From JAZKFT01 sp965246935 (GTDB lineage Bacteria; Bacteroidota; Bacteroidia; Chitinophagales; Chitinophagaceae), in NCBI GenBank assembly GCA_965246935.1, contig CBDFGC010000025.1:186001-250000 (forward strand): DNA of 64,000 nucleotides, given 5' to 3'. The notes under the pieces are model-generated. The model made no database searches, was not told the origin of the DNA, and worked only from the letters and a program-made list of their open reading frames with translations. Both the position numbers and the translations under genes were made by a program. This document shows positions 1 through 8,517 of this stretch, piece after piece. Positions within the stretch are counted from its first letter, which is position 1. Every line of letters begins with the position of its first letter.

Positions 1-645
1 CAAGTAGCTTTTGCAGCATTGATGTTAGCAGGTACCATATCATTTGCCCAGCCTGCAACTAAACAGGATACCGAAAAACCTGGTAAGCATCAGCACCAAA
101 ACAAGATGCGGGAACTGAACCTGACTGATGATCAGAAGGCACAAATGAAAGCGGCTAATGAAGATTTTAAAGCACAGATGAAAGCTGTACAAAGTGATGA
201 AAACCAGACAGTGGCACAACAGCGAAATAAAAGAGCTGCATTGGCACAGGCACACAAAGTAAAGATGGAAAGCTTGCTGACACCAGCACAAAAAAACAAA
301 ATGGCTGAATTAAAAGCAACTGCCAAACAACAGCATAATGAAATAAGTTCAAAACATTTTGAAACAATGCAGAAGGAGCTGAACCTGACCAGCGAACAGG
401 CTAGTCAGTTGAAGAATATTAATGATGCTATGAAAAGCAAACTGGAAAGTATAAAGAATAATCCTAATTTGGATGAAGCAGCTAAACGCCAGCAGTTAAC
501 GGCGCTGAAAGCAGAAAGAAAAGCAACAATGGATAAAGTGCTGACTGCCGAGCAAAAAGAAAAATGGCAGGGAATGCGTAAGCAACATAAAGGAAACAGG
601 AAGATGAACAGAGGCAGGAAAAATAAGATACCAGCGAACGTTTAG
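1..645 (+). CDS. LTxEQ-repeat (Spy/CpxP-like) periplasmic protein, 5' end missing
   Basis: The reading frame is open from base 1, so the gene begins upstream of the window. The first residues visible (VAFAALMLAGTISFAQP) look like the end of a signal peptide with cleavage after the AQ region. The mature part is lysine- and glutamine-rich and helical. It has four spaced motifs of the LTxxQ type (LTDDQ, LTPAQ, LTSEQ, LTAEQ), each followed by a charged amphipathic helix. This pattern is shared with Spy/CpxP-like periplasmic stress chaperones, which is known for the family; a chaperone role here is inference. A hairpin terminator follows the stop codon, so the gene ends its transcript. Confidence 0.75.
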   Translation, partial: QVAFAALMLAGTISFAQPATKQDTEKPGKHQHQNKMRELNLTDDQKAQMKAANEDFKAQMKAVQSDENQTVAQQRNKRAALAQAHKVKMESLLTPAQKNKMAELKATAKQQHNEISSKHFETMQKELNLTSEQASQLKNINDAMKSKLESIKNNPNLDEAAKRQQLTALKAERKATMDKVLTAEQKEKWQGMRKQHKGNRKMNRGRKNKIPANV

Positions 646-673
646 TTTTTGAGGATGAATAGGTTTAATGATG

Positions 674-715
674 AAGTCCCTGTTCGGCTTAGCCGGGCGG
701 GGACTTTTATTTTTA
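674..715 (+). terminator. Hairpin terminator after the Spy-like gene
   Basis: AAGTCCC (674-680) pairs with GGGACTT (700-706), and an inner stem CGGCT/AGCCG (685-689 with 691-695) sits inside the loop. The hairpin is followed by TTTATTTTTAA. It lies between two convergent genes and mainly serves the + strand gene. Confidence 0.75.
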
Positions 716-722
716 ATAATCT

Positions 723-1637
723 TCATTTTTTCAGCAAACGTAGTGGCCACGGCAAACTGTTCCACTTTGTAAAAAAATATGGCTGGTTGGTAGCCCCGAA
801 TTTTTGGAAGATCCGTTCAATGGTGCTGATTTCGGAACCTTCAAAATCAAGCAGCAAGTTGCTTCCGGCAAATTCCTGAATTAACTGATCTAATAAAAAA
901 TGATTAGCGCCTAAGGTGCGGCCGTTCGGCAGAGTAGCGGAAAGGATATAATAGATACGATTACTGTCTTTTAAAAAAATATTGCAGGCCAGCAGTTCGT
1001 TATTGGGCAGCCGCACTTCCCTTACAAATGCATTGCCGGTAGTTTGCAACTGGCGGCATAATTGTGTAAAATAAACATAATCTTTTTCAGTAACATGTGG
1101 TGTTCGGCTGGCATACCATTCTTTATAAATGGTTATCGTTGTTTCAATAGCTGTAGAAACACTGTATTGCAGGTTGTATTTTTCAACCCGTTCCAAATCT
1201 TTTTTTATTAAACCTTTTGTGTACTGGCTTCTGATAGTTGCATAATCTTCTGCCAAAGGCAGCACATAATTTTTGCGGGGGAAAAGGGTGTCTGCTGTAA
1301 ATCCGTTTTGATAATTCAGGTTTATCTCGGCAAAAGAGAGATGCTGTTGCGCAACTTTCAAAAATTCCTGAATTGTTTCAATATCCATTGTAGCGGTGCC
1401 GAATACACCTAATTGCTGGCACCAGGGGGGTTGGTATAAATAACGGATTCCCCATTTTTTTTTAATGGTGAGCGGCATCAACAAACTATAATCTTCTGTT
1501 GCTAAAGCCTGCCAGACGGGACTCATGGTATCCAGGTAATTGGGCCAGGCATATATTAATCCATTCGGGCTTTGCTGTATTGTCCGCAACCAGCGTGCTT
1601 TATCAATCTGGTGATTTTGTAAAAGTTGAATTTGCAA
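723..1637 (-). CDS. FemAB/BioF2-like GNAT-fold acyltransferase
   Basis: A 304-residue soluble protein without signal peptide. The C-terminal half carries the pattern seen in BioF2-like (Acetyltransf_6) members of the FemAB/GNAT superfamily. There is a stretch in which the polar chain LLACNIFLKDSNRIYYI precedes GRTLGANHFLLDQLI, and then LLLDFEGSEISTIERIFQKF, where a DFEGS element precedes the FxKFGA segment. The family transfers acyl or aminoacyl groups; no substrate can be named. No ATG is available before an upstream in-frame stop, so the best start is TTG at 1637, which gives the N-terminus MQIQLLQNHQ. The start abuts a degenerate repeat at 1653-1688. Function at the level of fold is fairly safe; the reaction is unknown. 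Confidence 0.7.
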   Translation of the reverse strand: MQIQLLQNHQIDKARWLRTIQQSPNGLIYAWPNYLDTMSPVWQALATEDYSLLMPLTIKKKWGIRYLYQPPWCQQLGVFGTATMDIETIQEFLKVAQQHLSFAEINLNYQNGFTADTLFPRKNYVLPLAEDYATIRSQYTKGLIKKDLERVEKYNLQYSVSTAIETTITIYKEWYASRTPHVTEKDYVYFTQLCRQLQTTGNAFVREVRLPNNELLACNIFLKDSNRIYYILSATLPNGRTLGANHFLLDQLIQEFAGSNLLLDFEGSEISTIERIFQKFGATNQPYFFTKWNSLPWPLRLLKK

Positions 1638-1652
1638 ATGTTTGGAGAACCA

Positions 1653-1688
1653 GTTTAAAGTTCAAAGTTTAAGGTTCAAAGTTCTGTG
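1653..1688. repeat. Left arm of imperfect inverted repeat (GTTTAAAGTTCAAAG type)
   Basis: This segment runs from GTTTAAAGTTCAAAGTTTAA to AGTTCTGTG and matches, in inverted orientation and with small gaps, the segment at 2394-2429. The two arms flank the gene at 1706-2335. TTTAAAGTTCAA-type intergenic repeats are common in Bacteroidota genomes. Confidence 0.65.
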
Positions 1689-1705
1689 AGGCTCTCATTG
1701 ATAAG

Positions 1706-2335
1706 TTACGGATGTTTGATTTTGTAAATATTGTCTGTCTCTAAGCTTGATTTTAAGTAGTCTGAAATCTTATATGTTCCATCATTTAAGATTACAATTT
1801 GCTTTGTATCCAGCGCTGATAATGTCTCTTTTGCGAATGGTTTAAGTTGTTGATGATAAAATTCAAAGTCGTTAAAACTTCGTTCGTATTCTTGTTTCCA
1901 GTTGTCGCCGTAGTTTGTCTTCATATAACCTTCGTCAACCCAATACAAATAATTAAGTCCAAGATTAGATAGGAATTTAAACTCGTATTTTCTTTCTGCA
2001 TTGTCCTGATAAATTCCACAATAAAAATGGTATAGTTTGTCCAGATAAATGTGTAAGTTCTTAGGGTCTGTCAGGAAAGCATTTAAAACGTTTCTAAGCC
2101 TATAAGTTTCAAACTGTCCTTCTTCAATTATTTTCTTCTTGATAAAATCGGGAAGTGTCGCAATAACATACTTGTCTTTGAAATCTAAAGAAATGAGTTC
2201 TAAATATGTGTCCTTATCAAGTTTTTGCTCTAAATCAGACTCTTTGTAAATAAATTTTTCCAATTCAGAAACAGTGATCTCGCCATTTAAAAACTTATAA
2301 AATTCCATTTTGTTTTCATCGGAAAGTTTCGTCAT
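1706..2335 (-). CDS. Hypothetical protein, AT-rich, between inverted repeats
   Basis: I do not recognise this 209-residue protein with certainty. It is acidic and aromatic-rich, has no signal peptide or membrane segment, and starts with a normal ATG. The N-terminus (FYKFLNGEITVSELEKFIY, then LEL-ISLDFKDKY) has the feel of small immunity-type proteins found beside toxins in Bacteroidota, but that is a weak resemblance and no toxin gene is visible nearby. Base composition is visibly more AT-rich than the genes on either side. It is bounded by inverted repeats at 1653-1688 and 2394-2429, which suggests it arrived as a unit. It is probably monocistronic. Confidence 0.6.
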   Translation of the reverse strand: MTKLSDENKMEFYKFLNGEITVSELEKFIYKESDLEQKLDKDTYLELISLDFKDKYVIATLPDFIKKKIIEEGQFETYRLRNVLNAFLTDPKNLHIYLDKLYHFYCGIYQDNAERKYEFKFLSNLGLNYLYWVDEGYMKTNYGDNWKQEYERSFNDFEFYHQQLKPFAKETLSALDTKQIVILNDGTYKISDYLKSSLETDNIYKIKHP

Positions 2336-2393
2336 AATATAACAGTAAACTTGAAAATAATTACGTATTAAATTTTATTAACCAATTATAATC

Positions 2394-2429
2394 CACAGAA
2401 CTTTAAACGTTGAACCTTAAACTTTAAAC
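2394..2429. repeat. Right arm of imperfect inverted repeat
   Basis: CACAGAACTTTAAACGTTGA through ACTTTAAAC is the imperfect reverse complement of 1653-1688. Both arms share the CACAGAACTTT end and the AACCTTAAACTTT core. Confidence 0.65.
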
Positions 2430-2443
2430 GGCATTTTCAAAAA

Positions 2444-5314
2444 TCACCAAAGGTTCATACCATCTATTTTAGGCTTGATGCTCTGAATATCCACGCTGAA
2501 CGTAAGCCGTTTTTGCCACCATTTCATTCCGTTAATCTCATTTGGTTCTTTAAACTGTTTGCTTTCCAAAATAACTGCATATAGATTGATAAATCGTAAG
2601 ATGGGTAACTGAAAACCCATACTGTATAAGAATTTGGGGTTTGGATTGTTTTCCTGCCAGGCATCAGCCGAAGTACCCACATCGGCAAATACTTTTAGCG
2701 GCACCTCAAATGGTAGCAGTGCCAACGGATTTACAGCCGAAGGAATATCAAAACTGAAATTTAGTGCAGCCAGCCAGTTATCACTACGGCCGGGCCTTTC
2801 GCTGCTGTAATCGCTTCGAAATTTAAAGCCACCATCACGAATCATGATTTGCCGGCCGGCCAGGTTGGTATTTTGATTGCGTTCAATGAACGGGTTGCTG
2901 TAGGTATAATCTTCCTCCCCGTTAGGGCCATACATCGTAAAATGGTAGCGGTAATTATCATAGCGGACTTTGTCCGTTTTTGTTTTTGTATAAAAAATCT
3001 TACCTCCGAAAAAGCGAATATTCACTCCCTGTTTTTTGCCATAATTAAAAAAGTAGTTTCCGGTAACGGTAGCCCGCAGTAAATCGCCCACTTTTTGTAT
3101 TTGCGCTACGGCATCGTATGGGTAAAGGCTGCGCTTGTTTTCGATACCTGCGCTGAATTGGTGAACAGATGAATGGAAAGATTTGCCCTTTACAGCATAG
3201 TATTCAAAAGTATCCTGCGGCGCCCGGCGTTGCTTAAAATCAAAGCTGCTTTCGTTAATAAAATAAGATTTCCATTGCACCCATTTCGTGATGTTTGACA
3301 AGGGGCTTCTTTTGCGAAAAACGACTGTTACAGAAGGTGCAATTTTAAAAAAACCGCGGAACAGCTTTTCATAATTTTCTGCAACCCCGTCAGCAGTACT
3401 AAACCTGGCTGCAGAAAAAGCCGGTATAATAGCCTGTACTTTTTTTTGCCGGTAAATAGTGTACGACGCATTGCCAATAAAATTAAATTGTTTGGAACCG
3501 GTGGCATATAATGGTGCTATTGCAAAATGAAAAGGTTGCACCGGCACCCCATAATTATGCAACACCAAACCAATCTGAACTTTGTCATATGCATTTATGC
3601 CAAATGCTGGTAGGACGGTGATGGATTTCGTGGTTGAGTTGAGGGTAGGATATAGAAAGGAAACCTTTGTTGCTTTTTCTGTACTTGCATCCGGTAGCGG
3701 GCCGGTTTTATCCATCAGGTTCAGCAATGTGTCTGTGGCTTTTCCACCAGCCTGTTCCACAAGTTGTTTAAAATCAGCCGGCTGCGGATGCTTCATTTTC
3801 CAATTGGCAAAATAAGTTTGCATGAGTTGTTGCATGGTGGAAGGGCCTAATCCTTTTTCCAACATTTCCATCCACAAGGCAGCTTTAGTATAAGCAACAG
3901 CCAGGTAATTCATTTTAGTAAATGCTTCGCTGGTCGTTTCAATAGGTTGGTCGCTTTTCGTATCGGTAGCAAATGTCAACAGCACTTCTCCGGGGTCGGT
4001 ACTTAGGGGCCGGCCTTTAAAATCTTTACGGGTTGGAACTACGGGTGCATAGTACCGCCTGGTATATTTCCGTTCGTAATATGTATTCATGCCCTCATCC
4101 ATCCAGGGATGGTCCCGTTCGTTGGTAGCCAGCATCGCCTGCAGCCAGTTATGCCCCACTTCATGTGCAATGGTTACATCCAGATCTTTTTCACTCGGCC
4201 CCTTTACATTAATCAGGGTAACATTCGGATACTCCATTCCTCCATCGTATGACGTAGGCGGTGCACATACAATACTGATAGCCGGATAGGGATAGTCGCC
4301 TAATTCCTGTGCGTAAAAACGAACGGCTCTTTTTGTTTGTGCAAGGCTGTTTTTCCACAATGCTTTTTTCTCCGGTAATATAAAGGTGTATGCGTCGATC
4401 ACCGGGTTAGCAGGCAAACCCATCGTATCATGCTGTACAATAAAACGCTTGTCGGCAAACCAGGCAAAATCAAGCACGTTATGTGCGGTGTAATGAATGG
4501 TTTTTGTTTCCTTTTCCGATGGCGGAATAATTTTGTCATTATTAGCAGGCTGCCGCTTAAAGATGTCTTTTTTTACAGGTGCCGCTTTTATTTCAACAGG
4601 TTGACTGCGGCTATTTAAAAATTGTTTTTCACTTTCATCTGTTAACTGCCCGGTAGCCGCAACCACATAATTTTTTGGCAAGGTGATGCTGATGTTGTAA
4701 TCACCGAACTCATTATAAAACTCACCCTGGTCAAGGTAGGGCATCGGGTGCCAGCCTTGTGCATCGTACACGGCTGGTTTGGGATACCATTGGGTAACCT
4801 GGTACGATTGATCGATATGGCCGCCCCGGCTTAAATTTTTTGGCAACTGCACATGAAAAGGAGTAGTAATTTGTACGGTGGCGCCAGGTGCTACTGGTTG
4901 TGGCAGCACCAGTTTTGCCACGTCAATGTACAACGGATGGTCCTCCAGTTTTGCGGATTGGCCGTTTACTTTAAAATTTAGTTTATTGATGTAGCCTTTA
5001 TCCTGCGGGCTGCTAAAATAGAAAGCGGTGTTATCCAGCCGTTCAACTAATTGTTCGCTGTAGGCAGTCTTATCATTTTTAAAAGCATTAGGCCATAAAT
5101 GAAACCAGATAAAATGCAAGGTATCCAGCGAATTATTTTTGTAAGCAATCGACTCCTGACCATCCAGCGTATGCTTTACATCGTTCAGCAAAACGGTAAT
5201 GGTAAAATCGGTTTGCTGCTGCCAGTAAGGCTGTGCTAGTAACAGGGATGGTAACGTGAGACAAAGGAAGAAAAACGTTTGGCAGAGGAAACGTTGTAGC
5301 TTTAATTGGTGCAT
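2444..5314 (-). CDS. Secreted M1-family metallopeptidase with barrel-like C-terminal region
   Basis: A 956-residue zinc peptidase of the gluzincin M1 family. An N-terminal signal peptide (hydrophobic core FFFLCLTLPSLLLAQ) directs it across the inner membrane. The catalytic domain has GGMEYP near residue 357 and HEVGH near residue 383, with the third zinc ligand in WMDEG 18 residues after the second His, exactly the M1 spacing HExxH-x18-E. From about residue 600 the sequence changes to alternating aromatic and polar strands with turns (FFNYGKKQGVNIRFF, NWLAALNFSFDIP, FLYSMGFQLPILRFINLY), resembling outer-membrane beta-barrel strands. Classic M1 aminopeptidases lack this part. It may anchor the enzyme at the outer membrane; that is inference. 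It appears to be a single-gene unit. Confidence 0.88.
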   Translation of the reverse strand: MHQLKLQRFLCQTFFFLCLTLPSLLLAQPYWQQQTDFTITVLLNDVKHTLDGQESIAYKNNSLDTLHFIWFHLWPNAFKNDKTAYSEQLVERLDNTAFYFSSPQDKGYINKLNFKVNGQSAKLEDHPLYIDVAKLVLPQPVAPGATVQITTPFHVQLPKNLSRGGHIDQSYQVTQWYPKPAVYDAQGWHPMPYLDQGEFYNEFGDYNISITLPKNYVVAATGQLTDESEKQFLNSRSQPVEIKAAPVKKDIFKRQPANNDKIIPPSEKETKTIHYTAHNVLDFAWFADKRFIVQHDTMGLPANPVIDAYTFILPEKKALWKNSLAQTKRAVRFYAQELGDYPYPAISIVCAPPTSYDGGMEYPNVTLINVKGPSEKDLDVTIAHEVGHNWLQAMLATNERDHPWMDEGMNTYYERKYTRRYYAPVVPTRKDFKGRPLSTDPGEVLLTFATDTKSDQPIETTSEAFTKMNYLAVAYTKAALWMEMLEKGLGPSTMQQLMQTYFANWKMKHPQPADFKQLVEQAGGKATDTLLNLMDKTGPLPDASTEKATKVSFLYPTLNSTTKSITVLPAFGINAYDKVQIGLVLHNYGVPVQPFHFAIAPLYATGSKQFNFIGNASYTIYRQKKVQAIIPAFSAARFSTADGVAENYEKLFRGFFKIAPSVTVVFRKRSPLSNITKWVQWKSYFINESSFDFKQRRAPQDTFEYYAVKGKSFHSSVHQFSAGIENKRSLYPYDAVAQIQKVGDLLRATVTGNYFFNYGKKQGVNIRFFGGKIFYTKTKTDKVRYDNYRYHFTMYGPNGEEDYTYSNPFIERNQNTNLAGRQIMIRDGGFKFRSDYSSERPGRSDNWLAALNFSFDIPSAVNPLALLPFEVPLKVFADVGTSADAWQENNPNPKFLYSMGFQLPILRFINLYAVILESKQFKEPNEINGMKWWQKRLTFSVDIQSIKPKIDGMNLW

Positions 5315-5439
5315 GAAAATGGGTCAGGATTTCTATTTGCTACTTTGGAAATGATAAAATAAAACTATTTGATTGATGGCTACCAGGCTTTTTCTCTTCA
5401 TCAAAACAGGAACATCATCCGGATGGTATAAATACATTA

Positions 5440-5643
5440 TTACTGTTGCTTTCCCAAATCTTTCGGTGCAACGGCCTCAGTTGCTTCTGCATCAACCGGA
5501 AATACAGTTGTACCGACTTTATCATGAACATAATTTAACAATCCATCGGCATACGTATCTCTTTTAATAATGGCACCCGGTATAGAAATCTTTACATTCA
5601 GCAATAAAGTATCGGCATAGGGGTCTTTTGGAATGGTGTTCAT
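5440..5643 (-). CDS. Small hypothetical protein, 67 aa
   Basis: A short acidic protein with no recognised domain, containing two similar YAD-(T/G)LLN segments (PYADTLLLNVKI and TYADGLLNYVHD). It begins 47 bp after the stop of the WcaJ-like gene on the same strand and has a good Shine-Dalgarno-like AGGAGA eight bases before its ATG, which supports real translation. It is probably the last gene of the unit that runs from 8229 down to here. No function is proposed. Confidence 0.5.
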   Translation of the reverse strand: MNTIPKDPYADTLLLNVKISIPGAIIKRDTYADGLLNYVHDKVGTTVFPVDAEATEAVAPKDLGKQQ

Positions 5644-5689
5644 ATTATTTTTCTCCTATTGTAAATGTATTTAAAGCGAACCATTTCTC

Positions 5690-7114
5690 TTATTTCCCTT
5701 TGCCTGTAAAAATAATACGCAACGTATGTATCATAATCTTAAAATCCAGCAACAGCGATATATTTTCAATATACAGCAGGTCATATTGCATCCGTTCTGC
5801 CATTTGCTCCACCGTACTGGCATAGCCATATTGCACCATGCCCCAGCTGGTTAGCCCGGGCTTTACTTTTAGCAGATATTTGTAATAAGGGTTTAGCGCC
5901 AACACTTTATCAATATAAAACCGGCGTTCCGGCCGCGGACCTATCAGGCTCATCTCTCCTTTCAGTATATTCCATACTTGTGGCAACTCATCCAGCCGCC
6001 ATTTGCGCATGGTACGGCCCCACCCGGTAATCCGCGGATCGTAGTCAGATGAAAGTGCCGGGCCATCTTTTTCCGCATCCTCATACATGCTTCTGAATTT
6101 GAGGATTTGAAAGGGCTTGCCTTTAAATCCAATGCGTTGCTGTGAGTATAAAACCGGGCCGGTAGATGACAACTTCAACCTGATAATGACAAAAACTGCC
6201 AATGGCCATAGAAACAGCATGGCAAACAAACTAACCAAAACATCTATTAAACGCTTGATATTCAATTGCCAAACCGGCATTAGTCCGGTTTGAATATCAA
6301 TAAACATACCCCCTGCGATATTATTTGTTTTTACCGATCCATACAGAATATCCAGGGAATCGGGTACCAGCTTGATGCCTACATCTTTTTCGCTGAGGCG
6401 GTTAATAAGTGATGCCGTCAGGTGTTGCTCCTGTTTATCAAAAGCTATAATTACTTGTTCAATCCCATGCTGTTCAATGATGGTTTCAATATTGTCGAGT
6501 TGGCCTTTGTAAGCAAGTTTATTCACCAGTCCGTTTTTGCCCACCCCATTTACGGTTACAAAGCCTGCCGGGTGCATACCATTAGAAAATGATTTGCGGG
6601 CCACTTCTTCAAAAGCTTTCACTGTCTTCGCATTATTGCCTACAAACAGCACCGGCATTTTCACCTTTCCGGCTTTAATATGTGCTTTAGCGATTCCTAA
6701 TAAAATAGTACGTGCAAAAAAAGTAAGGAAGAAATGAAGCCCCAGCAGTAAAAAAAAGGCTTTGTAATAATAATTATAGTTGCCGTCAAAACGAATATCG
6801 TCTATCAGCAGCACAAAGAATAAAACCAGGCAACCTGCGAGGCTGGTAACAAAGGTAGCTGTCAGTTCATTTAGCCGGGAGCGTTGGTACATGCTGGATC
6901 GGTAACTACCGCTGAGTGTAAAAAGGGCCAGCCAGAATAGCGGTAAAAAGAACAAACCAATCCAAAGCATCGGCTCCCGTAGCATAAAACGTATCGAAAC
7001 CGAAGAGAAAATTTCCTGCCGCCGCCACAAATAAAATAGCCCCCAGCTAATGGCAGCGCCGGCAAAGTCGGCAGCGGCATACGCATAGGTAGTTAATGGT
7101 TTGTTTACCGGCAT
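5690..7114 (-). CDS. WcaJ-type undecaprenyl-phosphate sugar-1-phosphate transferase
   Basis: A 474-residue polyisoprenyl-phosphate hexose-1-phosphate transferase. It moves a sugar-1-phosphate from a nucleotide sugar to undecaprenyl phosphate and so starts a glycan. The N-terminal quarter holds about four membrane segments (SWGLFYLWRR, LWIGLFFLPLFWLALF, CLVLFFVLLID, FLLLGLHFFLTFF). A Rossmann-like CoA-binding-like region (VLFVGNNAKTV) follows near residue 155. The C-terminal bacterial sugar transferase domain begins with a long hydrophobic hairpin at KRLIDVLVSLFAMLF and has KFRSMYEDAE, DELPQVWNILKGEMSLIGPRP and KPGLTSWGMVQYGY. It lies 125 bp after the oxidoreductase gene on the same strand and probably shares its transcript. 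A second member occurs at 62331-63731. Confidence 0.9.
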   Translation of the reverse strand: MPVNKPLTTYAYAAADFAGAAISWGLFYLWRRQEIFSSVSIRFMLREPMLWIGLFFLPLFWLALFTLSGSYRSSMYQRSRLNELTATFVTSLAGCLVLFFVLLIDDIRFDGNYNYYYKAFFLLLGLHFFLTFFARTILLGIAKAHIKAGKVKMPVLFVGNNAKTVKAFEEVARKSFSNGMHPAGFVTVNGVGKNGLVNKLAYKGQLDNIETIIEQHGIEQVIIAFDKQEQHLTASLINRLSEKDVGIKLVPDSLDILYGSVKTNNIAGGMFIDIQTGLMPVWQLNIKRLIDVLVSLFAMLFLWPLAVFVIIRLKLSSTGPVLYSQQRIGFKGKPFQILKFRSMYEDAEKDGPALSSDYDPRITGWGRTMRKWRLDELPQVWNILKGEMSLIGPRPERRFYIDKVLALNPYYKYLLKVKPGLTSWGMVQYGYASTVEQMAERMQYDLLYIENISLLLDFKIMIHTLRIIFTGKGK

Positions 7115-7239
7115 AACAGGGTCCTGCTTTGAAAGCAGTTGGACATCTGAATAATTAAGAATACGTAGATTTAGTTCTATACGTTAGCCGGTTGATTATG
7201 TAGGGTGAAAGTAAGTTGTTTGTAAATAGAACCCACAAC

Positions 7240-8229
7240 CTACGTTTCCAGTAAAGGTCTTGTAGTCAATTGGCCCATTTTTTCCAAAATCCGGTGAGCT
7301 GTTTCAATAGCCAATAGGCCATCAATTTCACTCACAGTGGTTGTTTTATTTTCAGCGATAGCCGTTACGAAAGATTGGAGTTCCATTAGAATAGCATTCG
7401 TATCTTTTATTTCAGGATTGGCTACTGCTATCGTTTTTTTAATGCCATTGGTAGTTTCCAGGTCAAAGGCAAACACATTCTGGTCGCCGGGTTCTTTCAG
7501 TTTGATGATTTCCGTTTTACGGGTTAAAAAATCAATACCAATGTAAGCGTCTTTTTGAAACAACCGCATTTTTCGCATTTGCTTCATACTGATGCGACTG
7601 CTGGTAAGGTTGGCAACACAGCCATTATTGAACTCCATCCGCACATTGGCTATATCCGGGGTTTCCGTAATCACCGATACGCCGCTTGCACTGATGTTCT
7701 TGACCGGGCTTTTCACCAGACTCAGCACAATATCAATATCATGAATCATCAAATCCATGATTACGCTTACCTCTGTACCCCTTGGGTTGAACTGCGCCAG
7801 CCGGTGTACTTCAATAAACATAGGCTCCAGCTTATATTGCAGGGCTGCTAAAAAAGCCGGGTTAAACCGCTCCACGTGGCCTACCTGTACTTTTACGGCT
7901 GCTTCCCTCGTTAGCTTTACAATATCACGGGCCTGCTTCAGCGTACTTACCAGCGGTTTTTCTACAAATACATGACGGCTTTTGCGCAAAGCTTTTACCA
8001 TCAGTTCGTAATGGAAGGTTGTTGGCGCTACAATGTCCACGGCATCGCATAAGTCCATCAGTTCGTCATCATTATCAAAGCGTTTCAGGCTATACTTTTC
8101 TGCTACCGGCAAAGCATTTCCGTCGTCGGGGTCGTAAAAGCCCACTAATTCCACTTCCGAAATCTGTTGCCAGTTGTTCAGGTGAAACTTGCCCAAATGT
8201 CCCACACCAAATACGCCTACTTTCAGCAT
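7240..8229 (-). CDS. Gfo/Idh/MocA-family NAD(P)-dependent oxidoreductase
   Basis: A 329-residue soluble dehydrogenase. The N-terminal Rossmann fold starts with KVGVFGVGHLGKFH, and the family hallmark EKP occurs in HVFVEKPLVS near residue 91. The C-terminal half matches the GFO_IDH_MocA substrate-binding domain, with VGHVERFNPAF and the IHDIDIVLSLV stretch that supplies the usual catalytic Asp/His pair. Members oxidise sugars or nucleotide sugars, for example WlbA-type UDP-N-acetylglucosaminuronate 3-dehydrogenases. Being directly upstream of a WcaJ-like gene supports a nucleotide-sugar substrate, but the exact one is not readable. It is the first gene of a reverse-strand unit and its promoter should lie between 8230 and 8308. 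Confidence 0.88.
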   Translation of the reverse strand: MLKVGVFGVGHLGKFHLNNWQQISEVELVGFYDPDDGNALPVAEKYSLKRFDNDDELMDLCDAVDIVAPTTFHYELMVKALRKSRHVFVEKPLVSTLKQARDIVKLTREAAVKVQVGHVERFNPAFLAALQYKLEPMFIEVHRLAQFNPRGTEVSVIMDLMIHDIDIVLSLVKSPVKNISASGVSVITETPDIANVRMEFNNGCVANLTSSRISMKQMRKMRLFQKDAYIGIDFLTRKTEIIKLKEPGDQNVFAFDLETTNGIKKTIAVANPEIKDTNAILMELQSFVTAIAENKTTTVSEIDGLLAIETAHRILEKMGQLTTRPLLET

Positions 8230-8307
8230 AACCTGCTAACGGTTTTGTAACGGGTAAAAGTACAGGCAAACAGGTGAAAGACGGAAAATGGGTTATTTCC
8301 CAGATAG

Positions 8308-8468
8308 GACGGGTTAAAACCCATCCCTACAAAATGGGTCGAGCCTACGGCTCTTTGAGTTCAGTTAAAACAAGTCAATCTGGAAATCATGAGATATAAA
8401 CGCTCTTTGGCAACACTTAAAGTGCCGTAGGCACGGACCATTTTGTAGCAACGGGTTTCAACCCGTTG
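8308..8468. repeat. Large imperfect inverted repeat (ACGGGTTnAAACCC family)
   Basis: The arm at 8308-8360 and the arm at 8415-8468 are imperfect reverse complements over about 52 bp. Each arm contains small palindromes of its own: ACGGGTT next to AACCC, CTACAAAATGG, and GAGCCTACGGCTC in one arm versus GTGCCTACGGCAC in the other. The spacer is about 54 bp. It lies between a reverse-strand gene start and the forward-strand ATPase remnant, and no open reading frame crosses it. Confidence 0.7.
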
Positions 8469-8517
8469 ACCTTGAACGGTGAAAGCCGTATTTTGCAAAC
8501 CCTGCATTAAAATCTGA

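Noticed and set aside
649..879. Forward-strand frame of 76 codons
   Set aside because: It runs through the terminator and antisense to the BioF2-like gene, whose similarity is clear.
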